From: Steinernema hermaphroditum | Lineage: Eukaryota; Nematoda; Chromadorea; Rhabditida; Steinernematidae | Direction: 5' to 3' | NCBI GenBank assembly: GCA_030435675.1 | Contig: CM059622.1 | Location: 4,154,001-4,218,000, forward strand | Length of the DNA stretch: 64,000 nt | In this document: piece after piece, positions 1-11,625 of the stretch | Position numbering within the stretch: position 1 is the stretch's first letter | How the letters are laid out: every line of letters begins with the position of its first letter | Notes under the pieces: model-generated | What the model was told of the DNA's origin: nothing | Databases searched by the model: none | Seen by the model: only the letters and a program-made list of their open reading frames with translations | Made by a program: the position numbers and the translations under genes

Positions 1-115
1 GTAACAGAAATGCTACCTAAGTCTTGAGTCTCTTTATTTTGCGTATTTACACACATAAACATTTGATTCCAATCAAACAGAAACAAAACAATTCAGCCCC
101 TTCTCCCTTCAAATC

Positions 116-3100
116 TTAGGCATCCTTCGCGAGGAACGACTTAGCCACAGTCTCCATAGCCTCAGCGAACACGATGTGTTCCTTCACCTTGATCCTCTCG
201 TGAAGCGAGTCTTCGGTGTCGTCGTCGTACACAGGCACAGCCTCCTAAAGGCCCACTTTACTGTCAGTTCAACTAGTCAACGCATACCTGCGCGATAATG
301 GCACCAGCGTCCACTTCTACGTCGGCGAAGTGGGCGGTACAGCCGGCGATCTTGACCTTAGCCTCCAGGGCCAGCTGCACGGCGTGGGCGCCCTTGAAGG
401 AGGGCAGAAGCGAGGGATGGATGTTGATGATGCGATTCTTCCAGCGGCCGATGAAGGAGGCGGTGAGGATTCGCATGAAGCCGGCCAGGCAGATCAGCTC
501 GATGCCGCGCTTCTCGAGCTCCTTCGTGATGATTGCCTCGTAGTCCTCGCGTGCGCCCACAGACGGAACGACGACCGTCTCGATGCCGTATGAGCGCGCG
601 ATGGCGATTCCTCCGGCGTCGGCCTTGTTGCTGATCACCACGCGGACGGTGCAGTTGCTCTTTGCGTAGAGACTCTTTTCAATCAGCTTCTTCATGTTGC
701 TGCCTAAAAGATGGGCAGGTGCTATGAGGTCCCAATAAAGAGCACTTACCAGCTCCGGAGATGAGGATAGCAACGTTGATTTTCCTCGTCTGAGTCTTCA
801 CGAATCGGTATTTAAACGTGTTTTCCATGTTCTTGTAGACGATCTGATCCTTCGTCGTCTGTTTGACGATGTTTCCGATCTTGTAGATCGAAGACTCGCC
901 GTTGTCGATGAGAGAGTCGGTGACGGCTTCTTGGTGCTTGGGGTCGACGACGAGGATGAGACCGACGCCGCAGTTGAAGGTTTTCAGCATTTCGGGGGGC
1001 GACACGGGTCCATTCGAGTGGAGCCAGTCGAAGACCTCCGGGATGGACCAGCTGCCGCATTCCTAGGGATTACAAGTAGATGAGACGATCAGGGACGACT
1101 TACGATCTCAGCGGCGACATGAGGAGGGAAGACTCGTGGGAGGTTCTCGGTGATTCCGCCGCCGGTGATGTGCGCGATGGCCTTAACCTTGCCGGATTTG
1201 AGCGCTCCAAGGACCGACTTCACATAGAGTTTCGTGGGACGGAGCAGTTCCTCTCCGATGGACACCTGCGGATTCCAAGGCGCCGGGTCCTTGTAGGAGA
1301 AGCCGTTGTCAGAGACGATCTTTCGCACCAAACTGAATCCGTTGCTGTGAAGGCCGTTGGAGGGGAGGGCGAGAAGGACGTCTCCCTCGGAGACAGCGTC
1401 GACGAGGGGAAGTTGGGGCCAAGAGGCTTCGCGGGCGCCGATGCAGCATCCGGCAACATCCCACTGGCCGGGATTGTACACTCCGGGCATTTCGGCCGTT
1501 TCTCCTCCGACCAGTGCGCAGCCCGACTCCTTGCAGGCCTTGGCGATCGAACGGATTACCGCGGCGGCTTCCTCCTTCACGAGGCGGCCGGTGACGTAGT
1601 AGTCCAGGAAGGCGACGGGACGGGCGCAGTGGCAGAGAACGTCGTTGACGCACATTCCGACCAGATCGTAGCCGAGTCCGTCGAAGTGGCCGGTGGCTTC
1701 GGCGACCTGAATGTAAGGGTTAAGTAGCCAAATTGAGTTCTTGAGAAACAGGAAAAGGAGAAACGATTATGGCCATCTGTTTCAGAGATTTGGTAAAAGT
1801 GAAATTTCTAGATTTTGAGAATGTTTTACGAGTATACGTCAACGGTCCCTAGATTCGACTTTGCTTCATGTCATGCAACCTACACCTAGAAAGTACAATT
1901 CCCTTTCTGATCTTGGATTGTGAGACATAGAGCGGTGCGATAAGTGAAGCCTTGATCTAGGTGATCAGCTCCAAAAAACGGTGTCATTAGGACTATTTTT
2001 AATTTATACATTTCGATTCACCAAGGAGGATTTTGGATCACTTTGGGATCAAGGAGGATTCATTTCACTTACAGCAATTTTGGTTCCCACTCCATCCATT
2101 CCGATGACAAGTTGAGGGGTGTGGAAACCCTCCGCCTTCAGATCAACAAGAGCGCCGAAGCCTCCAATCTACAATTACTTGTTATTCATCTATTGTTGTG
2201 GCCCGACGCCCTACAGATTCTGTTCCCGGCGTTCTCGTGGAGAGACAGACGTCCTTGATGGAGGCGACCAGGGCATTTCCTTCGGCGATGTCGACTCCAC
2301 TGGCGCTGTAGCTCACGTTTCTAGAGGAAAAGGAAGTGTGAAGGAAGGGGAATATGTGAGAAGAAGTTACCCTTTATTGAACAAGAAGTGACCGATATCG
2401 CGTCGGTAGTACTTTCCTTCGAATTGGATCTGCTCGGAGACGGCGAGGGCGCGATTGCGAGCTTCTTGGAAGGAGTTGCCGACGGAGACGACGCAGAACA
2501 CTCGACCTCCACTGGTGACCACTGAAAGCGGTTGCTTAATTGGGGAAGGCAAGCCTAGGGCCAAACGATGGTATACTTTTAGTCCCCATCCCAATGTCTC
2601 ATCATGGTAATGAGCTCAATATCAACGGCATACTTACATCCTTCCTCTGTGAGCTTTGTTCCGGCGTGGAACACCACGGTCTCTTCGTTGTGCTCAGGGA
2701 CTCCCCCGACCTTCCGATTCACAATCGGCTTGGCGGGATATCCCTCGCTGGCTAGCACGATGCCAACCACGTTCTGAGCCTTCCAACTGATTTCGGTAGA
2801 TGTCAGAGTTCCCCTACTACAGGCAACACAAATCGTGTACAGATCAGAGTCAAGAAGACGCATAAGGACCTTAAACGGAATGTCGTTTACAGGATGGGAG
2901 GTATAGGTTACCTCAGTTTCCGGATCCCCAAATCGGCAGTTGAACTCTAGAAGTTTGCATCCTTTCGACGTCACCATGAAGCCGGCATAGAGACAACCCT
3001 TGTAGGGGATGTTGGACTTCTGGAGGGCAGTGATGGTGTTCTGGAGGACCTGATCGATCTCTGCTTCGACTTCGGAGGGGAGAACAAGTGGGCCAACGAC

Positions 3101-3967
3101 TCCCATGCCACCGGTGTTCGGTCCTCGATCGCCTTCCAGAAGGGGTTTGTGGTCCTGGGTGAAAGGCATACGGGCGAATGTTTTGCCGTCGGTGAAGCAC
3201 AGGGCCTAAAATGGGACTGGATGACAAGAAGAGGGAAAATTGGTATGTGATCAGCTTTTTCGAAGTCAGCTGCTAGTCCTGATAGGCTTGCCTCATACTA
3301 TCTTCGTGCATCTCTTACCGAAACTTCGTAACCCTCCAGCTTCTCCTCAATGACGATCTCCGAGCTGGCCTTTCCAAATTCGCCTCCGAGCATCCTCTCG
3401 GCAACCTTCTTGGCCTCTTCCACCCCATCCACAATGATCACCCCCTTTCCGGCGGCGAGTCCATCGGCCTTCAAGACGTAGGACGGCCAGTTGACCCTGA
3501 AACTCTCCTGTTACCTCATCCTCTTGCTCTTCTCACCTTTCGATGAAAGCTTTGGCCTCTTCGACACTCCTAAAATCTTCGAATCCGGCGGTAGGAAGGC
3601 CATTGGCCTTCATGAAGTGCTTGGAGAATTTCTTGCTGTCCTCGAGACGAGCGCCAGCCTTCGGCGGTCCAAAGCAGTAGATCTCCTTGCCGTCAACGTT
3701 TCCGGCTTCGATCTCATCGACGATGCCCTTGCAAAGGGGTCCTTCGGGCCCGACCACGACCAGTGAGATGCCGCGGGCAACACAGAACGAACGGATGCTG
3801 GTGGCGTCGTTGACGTCGACGCTCTTGGGCACCTCGAACTCGGTGGACCCGTTGCCGGGCGCGATAAAGACGTGCTCGACGCTAGGGCTCTGCTGCAGTT
3901 TCCAGGCGAGTGCGTGCTCTCGCGCGCCACTGCCAATGACGAGAACACTGCTTTTCGAGCTCGGCAT
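116..3967 (-). CDS. GART: Trifunctional purine biosynthesis protein (GARS-AIRS-GART)
   Basis: Carries out steps 2, 3 and 5 of cytosolic de novo purine synthesis. Ten exons: 3967-3537, 3496-3319, 3205-2638, 2521-2371, 2320-2215, 2168-2073, 1706-1104, 1062-750, 703-288 and 244-116; they sum to 2991 nt, 996 aa, against about 1010 in vertebrates. GARS (about residues 1-440) opens with [17 protein letters not shown] and keeps an ATP-grasp segment [13 protein letters not shown] and [14 protein letters not shown] (about 443-790) starts [14 protein letters not shown] and has GMDGVGTK and [14 protein letters not shown] (about 804-996) has the catalytic [12 protein letters not shown] (Asn about 909, His about 911) and an Asp in [11 protein letters not shown] 3' splice site lies 7 nt upstream of the chosen ATG, suggesting trans-splicing; an in-frame ATG at 4018 is therefore unlikely. 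An AATAAA on the minus strand lies at 33-38. The 366-nt intron 6 is the only long one. Confidence 0.96.
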
Positions 3968-5227
3968 CTGTACTCTGCAAAGGCCTAGTGGAATCGGGTG
4001 GACAATAGTGAACGCCAAATCTCGTGAATAGACAAAACAGACGAATTTAGCAGAATCGAAAATGTAATAAGTTCACACTAGAAAGTGACGCGTTCGCAAC
4101 TTTGATGAAGGTCTAGAATCAGTGCACCATCAGATAATGAATGAAGTCCGTTTTCTGATTTCGCGACCTTTCATACATATAAGTCCACAATGCCAAACAT
4201 CGTCCACAAACAAAAAACCTGTTTGGCACTTAAGTGCTGGAATATCATCTGAAAACAAAAGTGGAATGATGGTTGATCAACTTCATCTTTATCAAAACAC
4301 CGTACTTAGCACTGACAACATCTCCATCTGTGAAATCGACAATAATGTTATTGGATTTTCCATGTCAAATGACGTTGTGCTTAGGAAAAACAGTTATAAT
4401 ATTGGGTTGGTGCATGAAAAATGGTGGCTACTAGCCAATGGCTACTTTGCAGCTCTGATAAGGGTTCTCGAAATTCTAATTCACGATATCGTAGCTTTTC
4501 AGAAAGGACATGCTGTGGTCAGGTACAGCTACAATGCTACACGTACCACTAACAAGACTTTCCCAGTTTTGGATAAGCAGCTACAATGGAGATTGCTGTG
4601 ATGTTGCCTCCCCTCAACAAAGATCAACCATGCAGTCTGGGGTTTCTTATGGTAGCTCTCCGTATCGTCTACCTGTTGTAGCCTTCTGTCACCTTCTGCC
4701 CTCTTTAGCCAGTTGGAAACGTCCAAATGTACAAAAAGTAAGGATGAATTTCTCCATTTCCGAGATTTCTCCTCGCTGTAACGTTTGACGAACACAATCG
4801 TGGGCTCATTCGTTAGCTGAGCTCCTACCGTATGCATTATTAATTTCATTCATCGTCTATCTTATAATATAATCCCTGATGGAACTAGGATGTCTAGGAT
4901 GTCCAAGTGGTTTGCGAGGGTCCATAAAAGTATGTCTGCCCACCAAAATCAGAAGTGCTTCGGACCAAGTATCACGTTACAAAGTGTCTATGCTATATTG
5001 CAGAGACATTTGTGGGCTCTCAGGCTACTTGGCCTTTCACTTACAAGGGAATATTCCAAAGTGTTAGACGCCGATCAAACTGAAACTTTGGGGATTTGTA
5101 TGCCTATATGTAACTATTAATTCCCCAAAATATAAGCTGGATCATGTGATACAAGCAGTGCTTAAAGTAAAATTTGTATGAGAACGGCATTCACTACCCT
5201 TCATTCATTCATTACCAGCAATGGAAA

Positions 5228-5302
5228 AAGGTAGGCAGTTAACTCACCCGGTTAGCTGCTGAACAGCGAAGCGCGAGGTTACGAATTCAATCCCCAATAT
5301 AG
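5228..5302 (+). repeat. tRNA-like SINE fragment
   Basis: The segment has an A-box-like TTAACTCACCCGGTTAG followed about 30 nt later by a B-box-like GGTTACGAATTCAATCCCC, with a short stem GCTG/CAGC between them. Spacing is right for a tRNA, but the acceptor stem does not close, so a tRNA-derived SINE head or decayed tRNA is more likely than a working gene. Confidence 0.4.
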
Positions 5303-6149
5303 ATGTTTGCCTTTTTAGTAGAATAAATTACAACAAATGCTTAAAAGCGTTTTCAGGGAAAAAAGGAGCACGACCATTGATACCTATCTTTTTGTGCACT
5401 GACATATCTCTTCCTTAACAAACAAGAGACACAACGAAGAGATAGACACATGGCTGTCCGTGCAAACAACAGAAAACTGCCTAAAAACGGAGTCACTCGC
5501 GCAACATTGCAGGAATTGGAACAAAAACAAACTGATCAATTAGCGCGGCGCTTTTACACCATCGGCGGTGCGAAAACCGCGCGTCGCTCCTTTTGCGATC
5601 AAAGCGGAGTGAAGAACGCGCGACCGAAAACGGCGATAAGAAGCGGCTGCTGCAGAGAGGTTCGGTTCGATTAAAAGTGCAAAGATCTGCTGGACGCAGA
5701 TTCATACATCGTCAAGATGGAGGGAATGCGAACGCCAAAATGGCGATTTTGTGAGCGAAACAACAAGAAGGAATGTTTGGCAACAACATGGCCAAAGCGC
5801 CGATCGTCAGATGTGCCAAAATCGATCACTTGATCGAAAATAGGACCGTATGGGAGTGCTCTTTGCGCGGAGGGCGGAGACTGGGAGACGACGGACACGG
5901 AGATGTCGGCGTTGTTGGCGGCGACGGCGGCGACAAACGCCGAAGGGAAAGTGCGATAGACTGCGCGGTGCACGCATAGGAAGGACAAAAAGAAAGTGCA
6001 CCGAGTTCAAGATTGTAAATTGCTCTGAAAGGGGGAAGAAGTCGATGAAATCGTCGTTCGGGAATATCTCTGCGTCTGGGTAACACGGAGACTTCACTCA
6101 CCGATTCATTGCCTGAATTGAAGGGACTTTAGATGGAGAAAAGTTTATA

Positions 6150-6375
6150 AGGACCATGTCAGAACGCTCTAAAGCCTTATCCGGTCCGAAATATGGACAG
6201 AAGATCGATTCTTCAGCAAAATAACGATCAAAGCACATCTGCAACTTGTCGGCGAAGTGGTTCCCAGAAAAGCAGTGCTTGAATGGCCAGCACAGAGTGC
6301 GGACTTCAAACCCATTGAGAATTTAGGGATAGACGTCGTAGAAAATGACAGGTTTCGGTAGAAAAACAATGTTTT
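6150..6375 (+). pseudogene. Tc1/mariner-family transposase remnant
   Basis: Translated in pieces, this gives the C-terminal part of a Tc1-type DDE transposase: a YGQK segment, ILQQNND (the block carrying the second catalytic Asp, preserved as NND), then after a frame change VLEWPAQSADFKPIENLG, the hallmark WPAQSPDLNPIENLW block before the final catalytic residue, then DVVENDRF. The reading frame shifts between blocks and stops interrupt it, so it is dead. No matching terminal inverted repeats could be paired around it by eye. Confidence 0.8.
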
Positions 6376-7559
6376 GGTCCCATTGTTGACCTGTCTGCCT
6401 TATTCTGAGTGGTTTTCTCTGCTTTTGCCGCTTACGGATGACAAGATGAAGGCAAGCTATAGGTAAGAATGAATAGCAAACAGGAATCCGTCATCTTAAA
6501 CTGGTGAGCCATTGTAGAGGTTAACTTGGAGCGGTTGGGAATAATTAGAAGAACGGTTCAAAAAACACTTCACAAGGTCCAGTCTTCAGGCGGTACACCT
6601 ATCTGATATGCAAGACAGTTTTAGTCACGGTCGGGTACTACGTGAGAGTGTATCGACATGAATACATGATGGATTGATCTATAGGGTGGCCCAAAAATAG
6701 AACATGTATAAGGAAGTCCAGAAGCTCGTTACCAAGGGAATCCAAACATGTAACTGATCGGTAATGGGCATATGTCGACCGATCACACGGTTAAGATTGG
6801 AGCATAGCAATCCTTCGTTGGGAGCCGAGATTATTGGCGAAAATAAGGATAGTTTTCAATCAGTCGATTCATTATTCTGTGCTTTGGTTAATGATAGATG
6901 TGTCTTCGCATTTTGCACTTTTGGTCTTTCGTTTGGCTTTGTGAACATTAGATCCGCTACAAAAACAAAAGCGCCAAAAAGGAAATATGACCGATAAAAT
7001 TGCAATTGTACAAAATTCTGACTTACTCAACTTTAATTTTAAACATCTTTTAAAAGGCAATACATAGGCAGTTACATAGTAAACGCAACTGGAACAGCTG
7101 CAAGGCAGAACAGTACTCAACAGAGCATTTCACAAACATGCGTGGTCAATTAACCGATAAGGCTCTAGGTGCGATCGATAGTCGACGAGAATTGATTTAT
7201 CGATAAGCCGCCATCAGATTGTCCTTTCTGTGTGCCTTCGACGAAGAGTGCAACAGATCAAAAAGAGAAGTCTATCAGGAAAATGACGAGTTCTTCAACG
7301 TGTGGTTCTTGTGTGCTTAGATCCAATGCTACCCAGAACATGATCGCATCGCTTATTTGCAAATTTGGAGTTATTAAAAAGCAATGTTTTATTACCCTAT
7401 TTAAGTTTTTTGGGACTGTATGACACGTGAATGACACTTCAACAGATCAAAAACACTTCGGAGGGATTTACATAGTTTATGGGATTATTTGATAATCCCA
7501 AGTATCCCTTTTTCAATAAACTACATAAAAAGGTAAATACAGCAACCTGGTCATCAACA

Positions 7560-8854
7560 ATGCCTTACTCATTCTTTGTTCTTTTGGTCGCTTTTGGTTT
7601 TGTGTCAAGCACCCAACTTCTACCGGACACATCAGTGACCCTCGACAACGATACCGTACTCGTCTTCTTCGGCACCCGCCACGGCAACCGCAACCCCGAG
7701 AAGTTCGTCCCGGACGCGCCTCGGGACTGGGGCCAAGAAGGGCCCGTCGAGCTGACCTCGTTCGGGAAGCGTCAGGCGTTCGGATTCGGTCGAGAGCTCC
7801 GAAAGTTCGTGGCGGGACTCGTCGACGAGAACTTCGTACCCGCCGAGGCACGCTTCTTCTCCTCCAGCGCCAACCGGTGCCAGATGACCCTCCAGGCGGC
7901 GCTGGCCGGCCTCTATCCGCCTCAGGGCTACGCCTCCTTCGACGCCGGTCTCCAGTGGAGTCCCGTGCCCTACGCCATCGACGACCCGATGCTCCGGATG
8001 TACGCGGTGGCGTGTCCCGAGAGCGATGCCGCCTGGCAGCCCATCTCCGACGACAACCTCCCTCACCTGGTGAACCTGACGGAGGCCAAGAAGCCCCTCC
8101 TCGACTACATCGCCACGCACACCGGCTGGAACGCGTCGATCAGCAACGCCGCCGATCTCGCCGACAACGTCATCAACATGGACCTCTACGGGGCGCCCTA
8201 TCCCGCCTGGATGACCCAACCCAGCCTCGAGGGGCACTCGGCCGCCTCCCTCCGCGCCGAGATCCTCTCCTTCGCCGAGAACCACCAGATCGCCTGCGCC
8301 GAGTATGCTCCCTGCCGCGACCTGATGGCCGGCGTCTGGCTCCAGCACGTCATCTCCAACCTCCAGAAGCTGCAGGCCGGACAGAACGACCTCAAAATCA
8401 TCGGATACGCCTCTGTAGGTCCCACCCCTTCCCTCGTCCTCCTACAGTACCCCTTCAGCACACGGAGGTGACCCTCTCGCTGATGAAGGCGCTCCACATC
8501 GCCCGCCACGAGATCACCACCTCGGCCGGCTTCCTCATCGAAGTGCGGCGCTCCCCCGAGGCCGGGTTCCAGCTCCGTCTCCTCGACCACGACCCGAACC
8601 CCGTCGACGACCACGTCATCTACCAGGCCGTCTACACCGACGACCTTCAGAAGCTGGTCAAAGAGGACGGCGTTTGGGTCCCCGTCGACGACTTCATCCA
8701 GCTCGTCCAGTCGAAGGCGATCAAAGATTGGAAGAACGCATGTGGAATCCCAAAACCAAAATGCGAAGAAAAGAAATTGCGTTCACCAGATGAATACATT
8801 CGCGAAAGCATCAAGAGAATTAAGAGCATCAAGAAAAATCTCCGATTTAAGTAA
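7560..8854 (+). CDS. Secreted histidine acid phosphatase, copy 1
   Basis: Branch-2 histidine phosphatase; such enzymes hydrolyse phosphomonoesters through a phosphohistidine. Two exons, 7560-8414 and 8459-8854, 416 aa. A hydrophobic signal peptide (about residues 1-19) is followed by the active-site motif RHGNRNP (40-46). The second catalytic block is HTEVTL (286-291), spanning the exon 2 start; most acid phosphatases have HD here and MINPP-type enzymes HAE, so a Glu proton donor is inferred. NIT/NAS/NLT sequons are present. The start at 7560 gives a clean signal peptide; an in-frame upstream ATG at 7479 would bury it. The core and the 44-nt intron are almost identical to the inverted gene at 31620-32827, but the signal peptide and the basic Lys-rich last 40 residues differ. 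The stop codon overlaps an AATAAA (8853-8858). Substrate unknown. Confidence 0.9.
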
Positions 8855-9179
8855 TAAATAAATTTATTTCGATCTCTCACTCGTGTCGCGGTGGCGAGCG
8901 GTCGGTCCTTCCGGTCGCTCTCTGAGTGTCTGGTTGATCAAATGGCAAACCCCGTGGCATGTATGAGGAAGCCGTAGTCCCACCACCGCTGACAACAAGA
9001 TGTCCGACGCCAGGAATCCGGCCGCGTGAGAAGTCGTCACCGACGCTCTGAGGACGCCACCACCATCGAAAACGCAGCTCCCGGACCACGGACTCCTCTC
9101 TCCGAAGCAGATGCGAACTCAGAAGCGTCCGCTATGCCGCAAACGCCCGCGAAGAAGATGTTCCGTCGCTATTTCCGAA

Positions 9180-9352
9180 GTTTCGCCGATTCCCAGATGC
9201 CCCGTGAAGCGCGCCGTCTACGACCGGTTCGACACTACCGCTACGCCAGGGATGAAGCCTGTAGCAATGAGACATGCTCTGTTTGTCTATTTTTCGGTGT
9301 CCTGCAAGGCGAAAAGCCTTTGATTCGGGAAATAAAGTAAAGTAAAGTAATA
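9180..9352 (+). mobile_element. Truncated non-LTR retrotransposon 3' end (copy 1)
   Basis: Shares with 20772-20862 the blocks GCCGATTCCCAGATGCCCCG and TTTTTCGGTGTC, a small hairpin (AAGGC-loop-GCCTT) and a terminal tail AAATAAAGTAAAGTAAAGTAA. A 3' hairpin followed by a short repeated tail is typical of LINE 3' ends recognised by their own reverse transcriptase. No reverse transcriptase domain is present, so this is a 5'-truncated copy or a SINE using the same tail. The GC-rich flank from 8880 may belong to it. Confidence 0.55.
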
Positions 9353-9368
9353 AATTTATTTCATCAGG

Positions 9369-11625
9369 TCAGCAACCATCGTGAAGACACACAGCGTGTG
9401 GTTCCCACTGCCCATTGGTTTTGTATTTCTCAGCGTCCTCAGGAGTCATCACGTACTTGATCCCTTGGGGACCGACCAAAAAGACGGTCACTTGTGAAGA
9501 CGCCCCCAAATACTGCTTGCACTGCTCCCCGGAAGGTTTTCCATTGAGCCAGTTGAGGCCGAGCTCGCCCTTGCAACAGGTTCGTTCTCCCTCTGGAAGG
9601 GCGGGAAACTCGAAGAGGAACTTGTTAGACTTGCGCCCGCGGAACTCAACCTCGATCTTCTTCGGGGCCCAGGCGTCTTCTCCCTCGACAGCGATCATCA
9701 ACTCGTCGAGTTGTTCGCACAGGCTCTACAACACTCAGAACTCAAAGGGCACCGCCAATTCCTACTTACCGCTTCATCATCGCAGTAGGAATCAGACATC
9801 GGTTGGAGCTGAAAAGTGCTTAATGACGAGCTTTCCTACTCAGCATGCCATACCTGCTCGTTGAAATTTTGCAAACCCGATGGGTCCGCAAACTTAACGC
9901 TGGTTGAATATGTGAGGACATGATGATCTTGCGAATTAGAGTGATGTTCACCCTGTTGTTCGAGCCTGCGCCTTCGCACTCTTGGTTCTCGGACTAATAC
10001 TGCAACGCGAGTTTTATCCCCTACATAAACAGAGAACCAACGGGTGCGTTGTTCTGTCTCTGTATGTAGTGTTTTTCCGTAACCGTGAAAAGACCCACAC
10101 AAAATAAGGAACCGGAGGGGAACCGAACCCGATACGCCAGCTTACACGCGTTCGCAATTTTGGCTTTTAGTACGGTGCGAATTCCCGCGCACCATTAATG
10201 AAGCTTTACTTACCGCAATCGTGGGGTTTTCGATAACATTGTCGCAATGCATTTGACAGCCCTGGTGCGGATATTCCAGCTCATTCTTCAGATACTTCTC
10301 GAAGTCGCCCGCGTTTAACGTGTAGCGTGTATTCAGGTCAAGCACGTAATATGCGCTGTTTGGCTCCGACTCTTCTTTCTTCAGATACGAGCTGCAGCGC
10401 TGGTTGCCGCCGTCTCCGGCGAGCCATAGGCCTCTCACCTCAGATTGGGGACCACAGCACGGGTCTCCTTGCGCTGGTTTATAGAAGACGAACGGAAAGC
10501 TAAACAACGAAATGTTAACTTACAATACTAGCGTGAACGATCGGACGTTTCGTATCCGTCTCTCGCGAAGTCGAAAAGAAACTCTGCCGGGTGATACGCG
10601 TCCGTTCCCTTGTAGAAGATCACGACTTGGTCAAAATGGTCACAGACCGACTGCAACATCAGCTTTCGTTATGTGATTGGTTGATCTGTGTTACCTGTGA
10701 TCCGTCGCAGAAGGTCGGCAGAAGGGAATGCGTCTGCAAAGAAGAGATAAGGCTTGTGGGACAAAGGATATCACACCTTCTGAAATTCCTTCCTGGTCAG
10801 ATCACCAGGAGCGGCGAATGGAATAAAACCGCTGAATTTGGTGACCTTCCCGTCCTTCTTTCTGATGAACCCAACTTTGAGCTCGACGTCATTCGCCGCT
10901 GCGTTCGGACAGTCACTGTGGATGGCGGTGACCTTAAGGATGGCCAAGTAAACGATAAAAAGAAGAAAATCACCTCCATAGTGATATTCGGCCGTTTCAG
11001 CGAACATTCGTGGGAGATGCAGATGCGATGCGGGTCTTCCAGTTCGTTGTTGAGGTACTTCTCGGCGTCCTCAGCATGCAGTAGGTGCTGGTTCCCGGGC
11101 AATCCCTCGTTTCCCACGACGTAGTAGGCGAGGTCGGGCCGTTTCTGCTCGATGGAGTTCAAATACTCCTCGCACTCGGTCTCCCCGACCCCGGTGAATT
11201 CGATCATGAACTCGTCGATCTGGTCGCAGATGGACTGAAAACGACTTCCATCAATTCATGAAAACACTGACGCAGTAAAGAAGAAGGGTCATCCCATTGA
11301 TAAGCAACGCCTGCCTACACGACTATATAATTCAACTCACATTCTCAGCGTCGCAGTAGTCAATTGGAAAGTCGATAATCTGAAAATGATTTTCTAATTT
11401 CCACCACCACCTAGCGCTACAGTACCTTCTCGTGTTCCTCTTTTCTGAAGTTCGCCAGAGATGGCGAAATCTAAGAAGTCCGTTTTGGAAATGATTTTGT
11501 CGCCCTCTTTGCGCAGAAGGGCGATCCTAACAGAGCTAGTGGAACCAGCATTGGGGCACTTCTGGTTTTCGGTGAATATCTGAACAGAAGTTGGACTTAT
11601 TGATGATGATAAAGCGCCAGAATAC
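9369..11625 (-). repeat. Downstream copy of a tandem three-module duplication
   Basis: This segment repeats 11626-13961. Exons pair one to one with near-identical DNA, including introns; offset is 2337 nt in module A, 2193 after the 144-nt deletion in A2, and about 2360 after an insertion of about 172 nt in the C2 intron (10213-10000, 214 nt, versus 42 nt in C1). The last exon of the first copy reads through into a linker that matches the end of gene exon 1 (PEPSSTPGPEKPP in both), so the copies joined by unequal recombination that removed a stop codon and a signal peptide. Confidence 0.85.

Larger units (their letters stand above)
4019..7559. other. Gene-poor intergenic stretch with transposon relics
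   Basis: About 3.5 kb between GART and the phosphatase. No open reading frame here has the splice structure or composition of the neighbouring genes. A tRNA-like fragment (about 5228-5302) and a dead Tc1-type transposase (about 6150-6375) are listed separately. A short mariner-like end, GGTGGCCCAAAAATAGAAC, lies near 6686-6704. The GC-rich part at 5540-5990 (repeated CGG and GCG runs) holds only short unconvincing frames. Confidence 0.6.

Noticed and set aside
5450..5674. Basic 74-codon frame in a GC-rich patch
   Set aside because: No start context, exon partner or motif; also open on the other strand.
7632..8348. Long minus-strand frame opposite the phosphatase (also its mirror at 32039-32788 plus)
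   Set aside because: Shadow of GC-rich codons in the real gene; both are antisense to conserved motifs.
9026..9340. Arg-rich plus-strand frames between the phosphatase and the module gene
   Set aside because: They overlap the retrotransposon tail and have no splice or family support.
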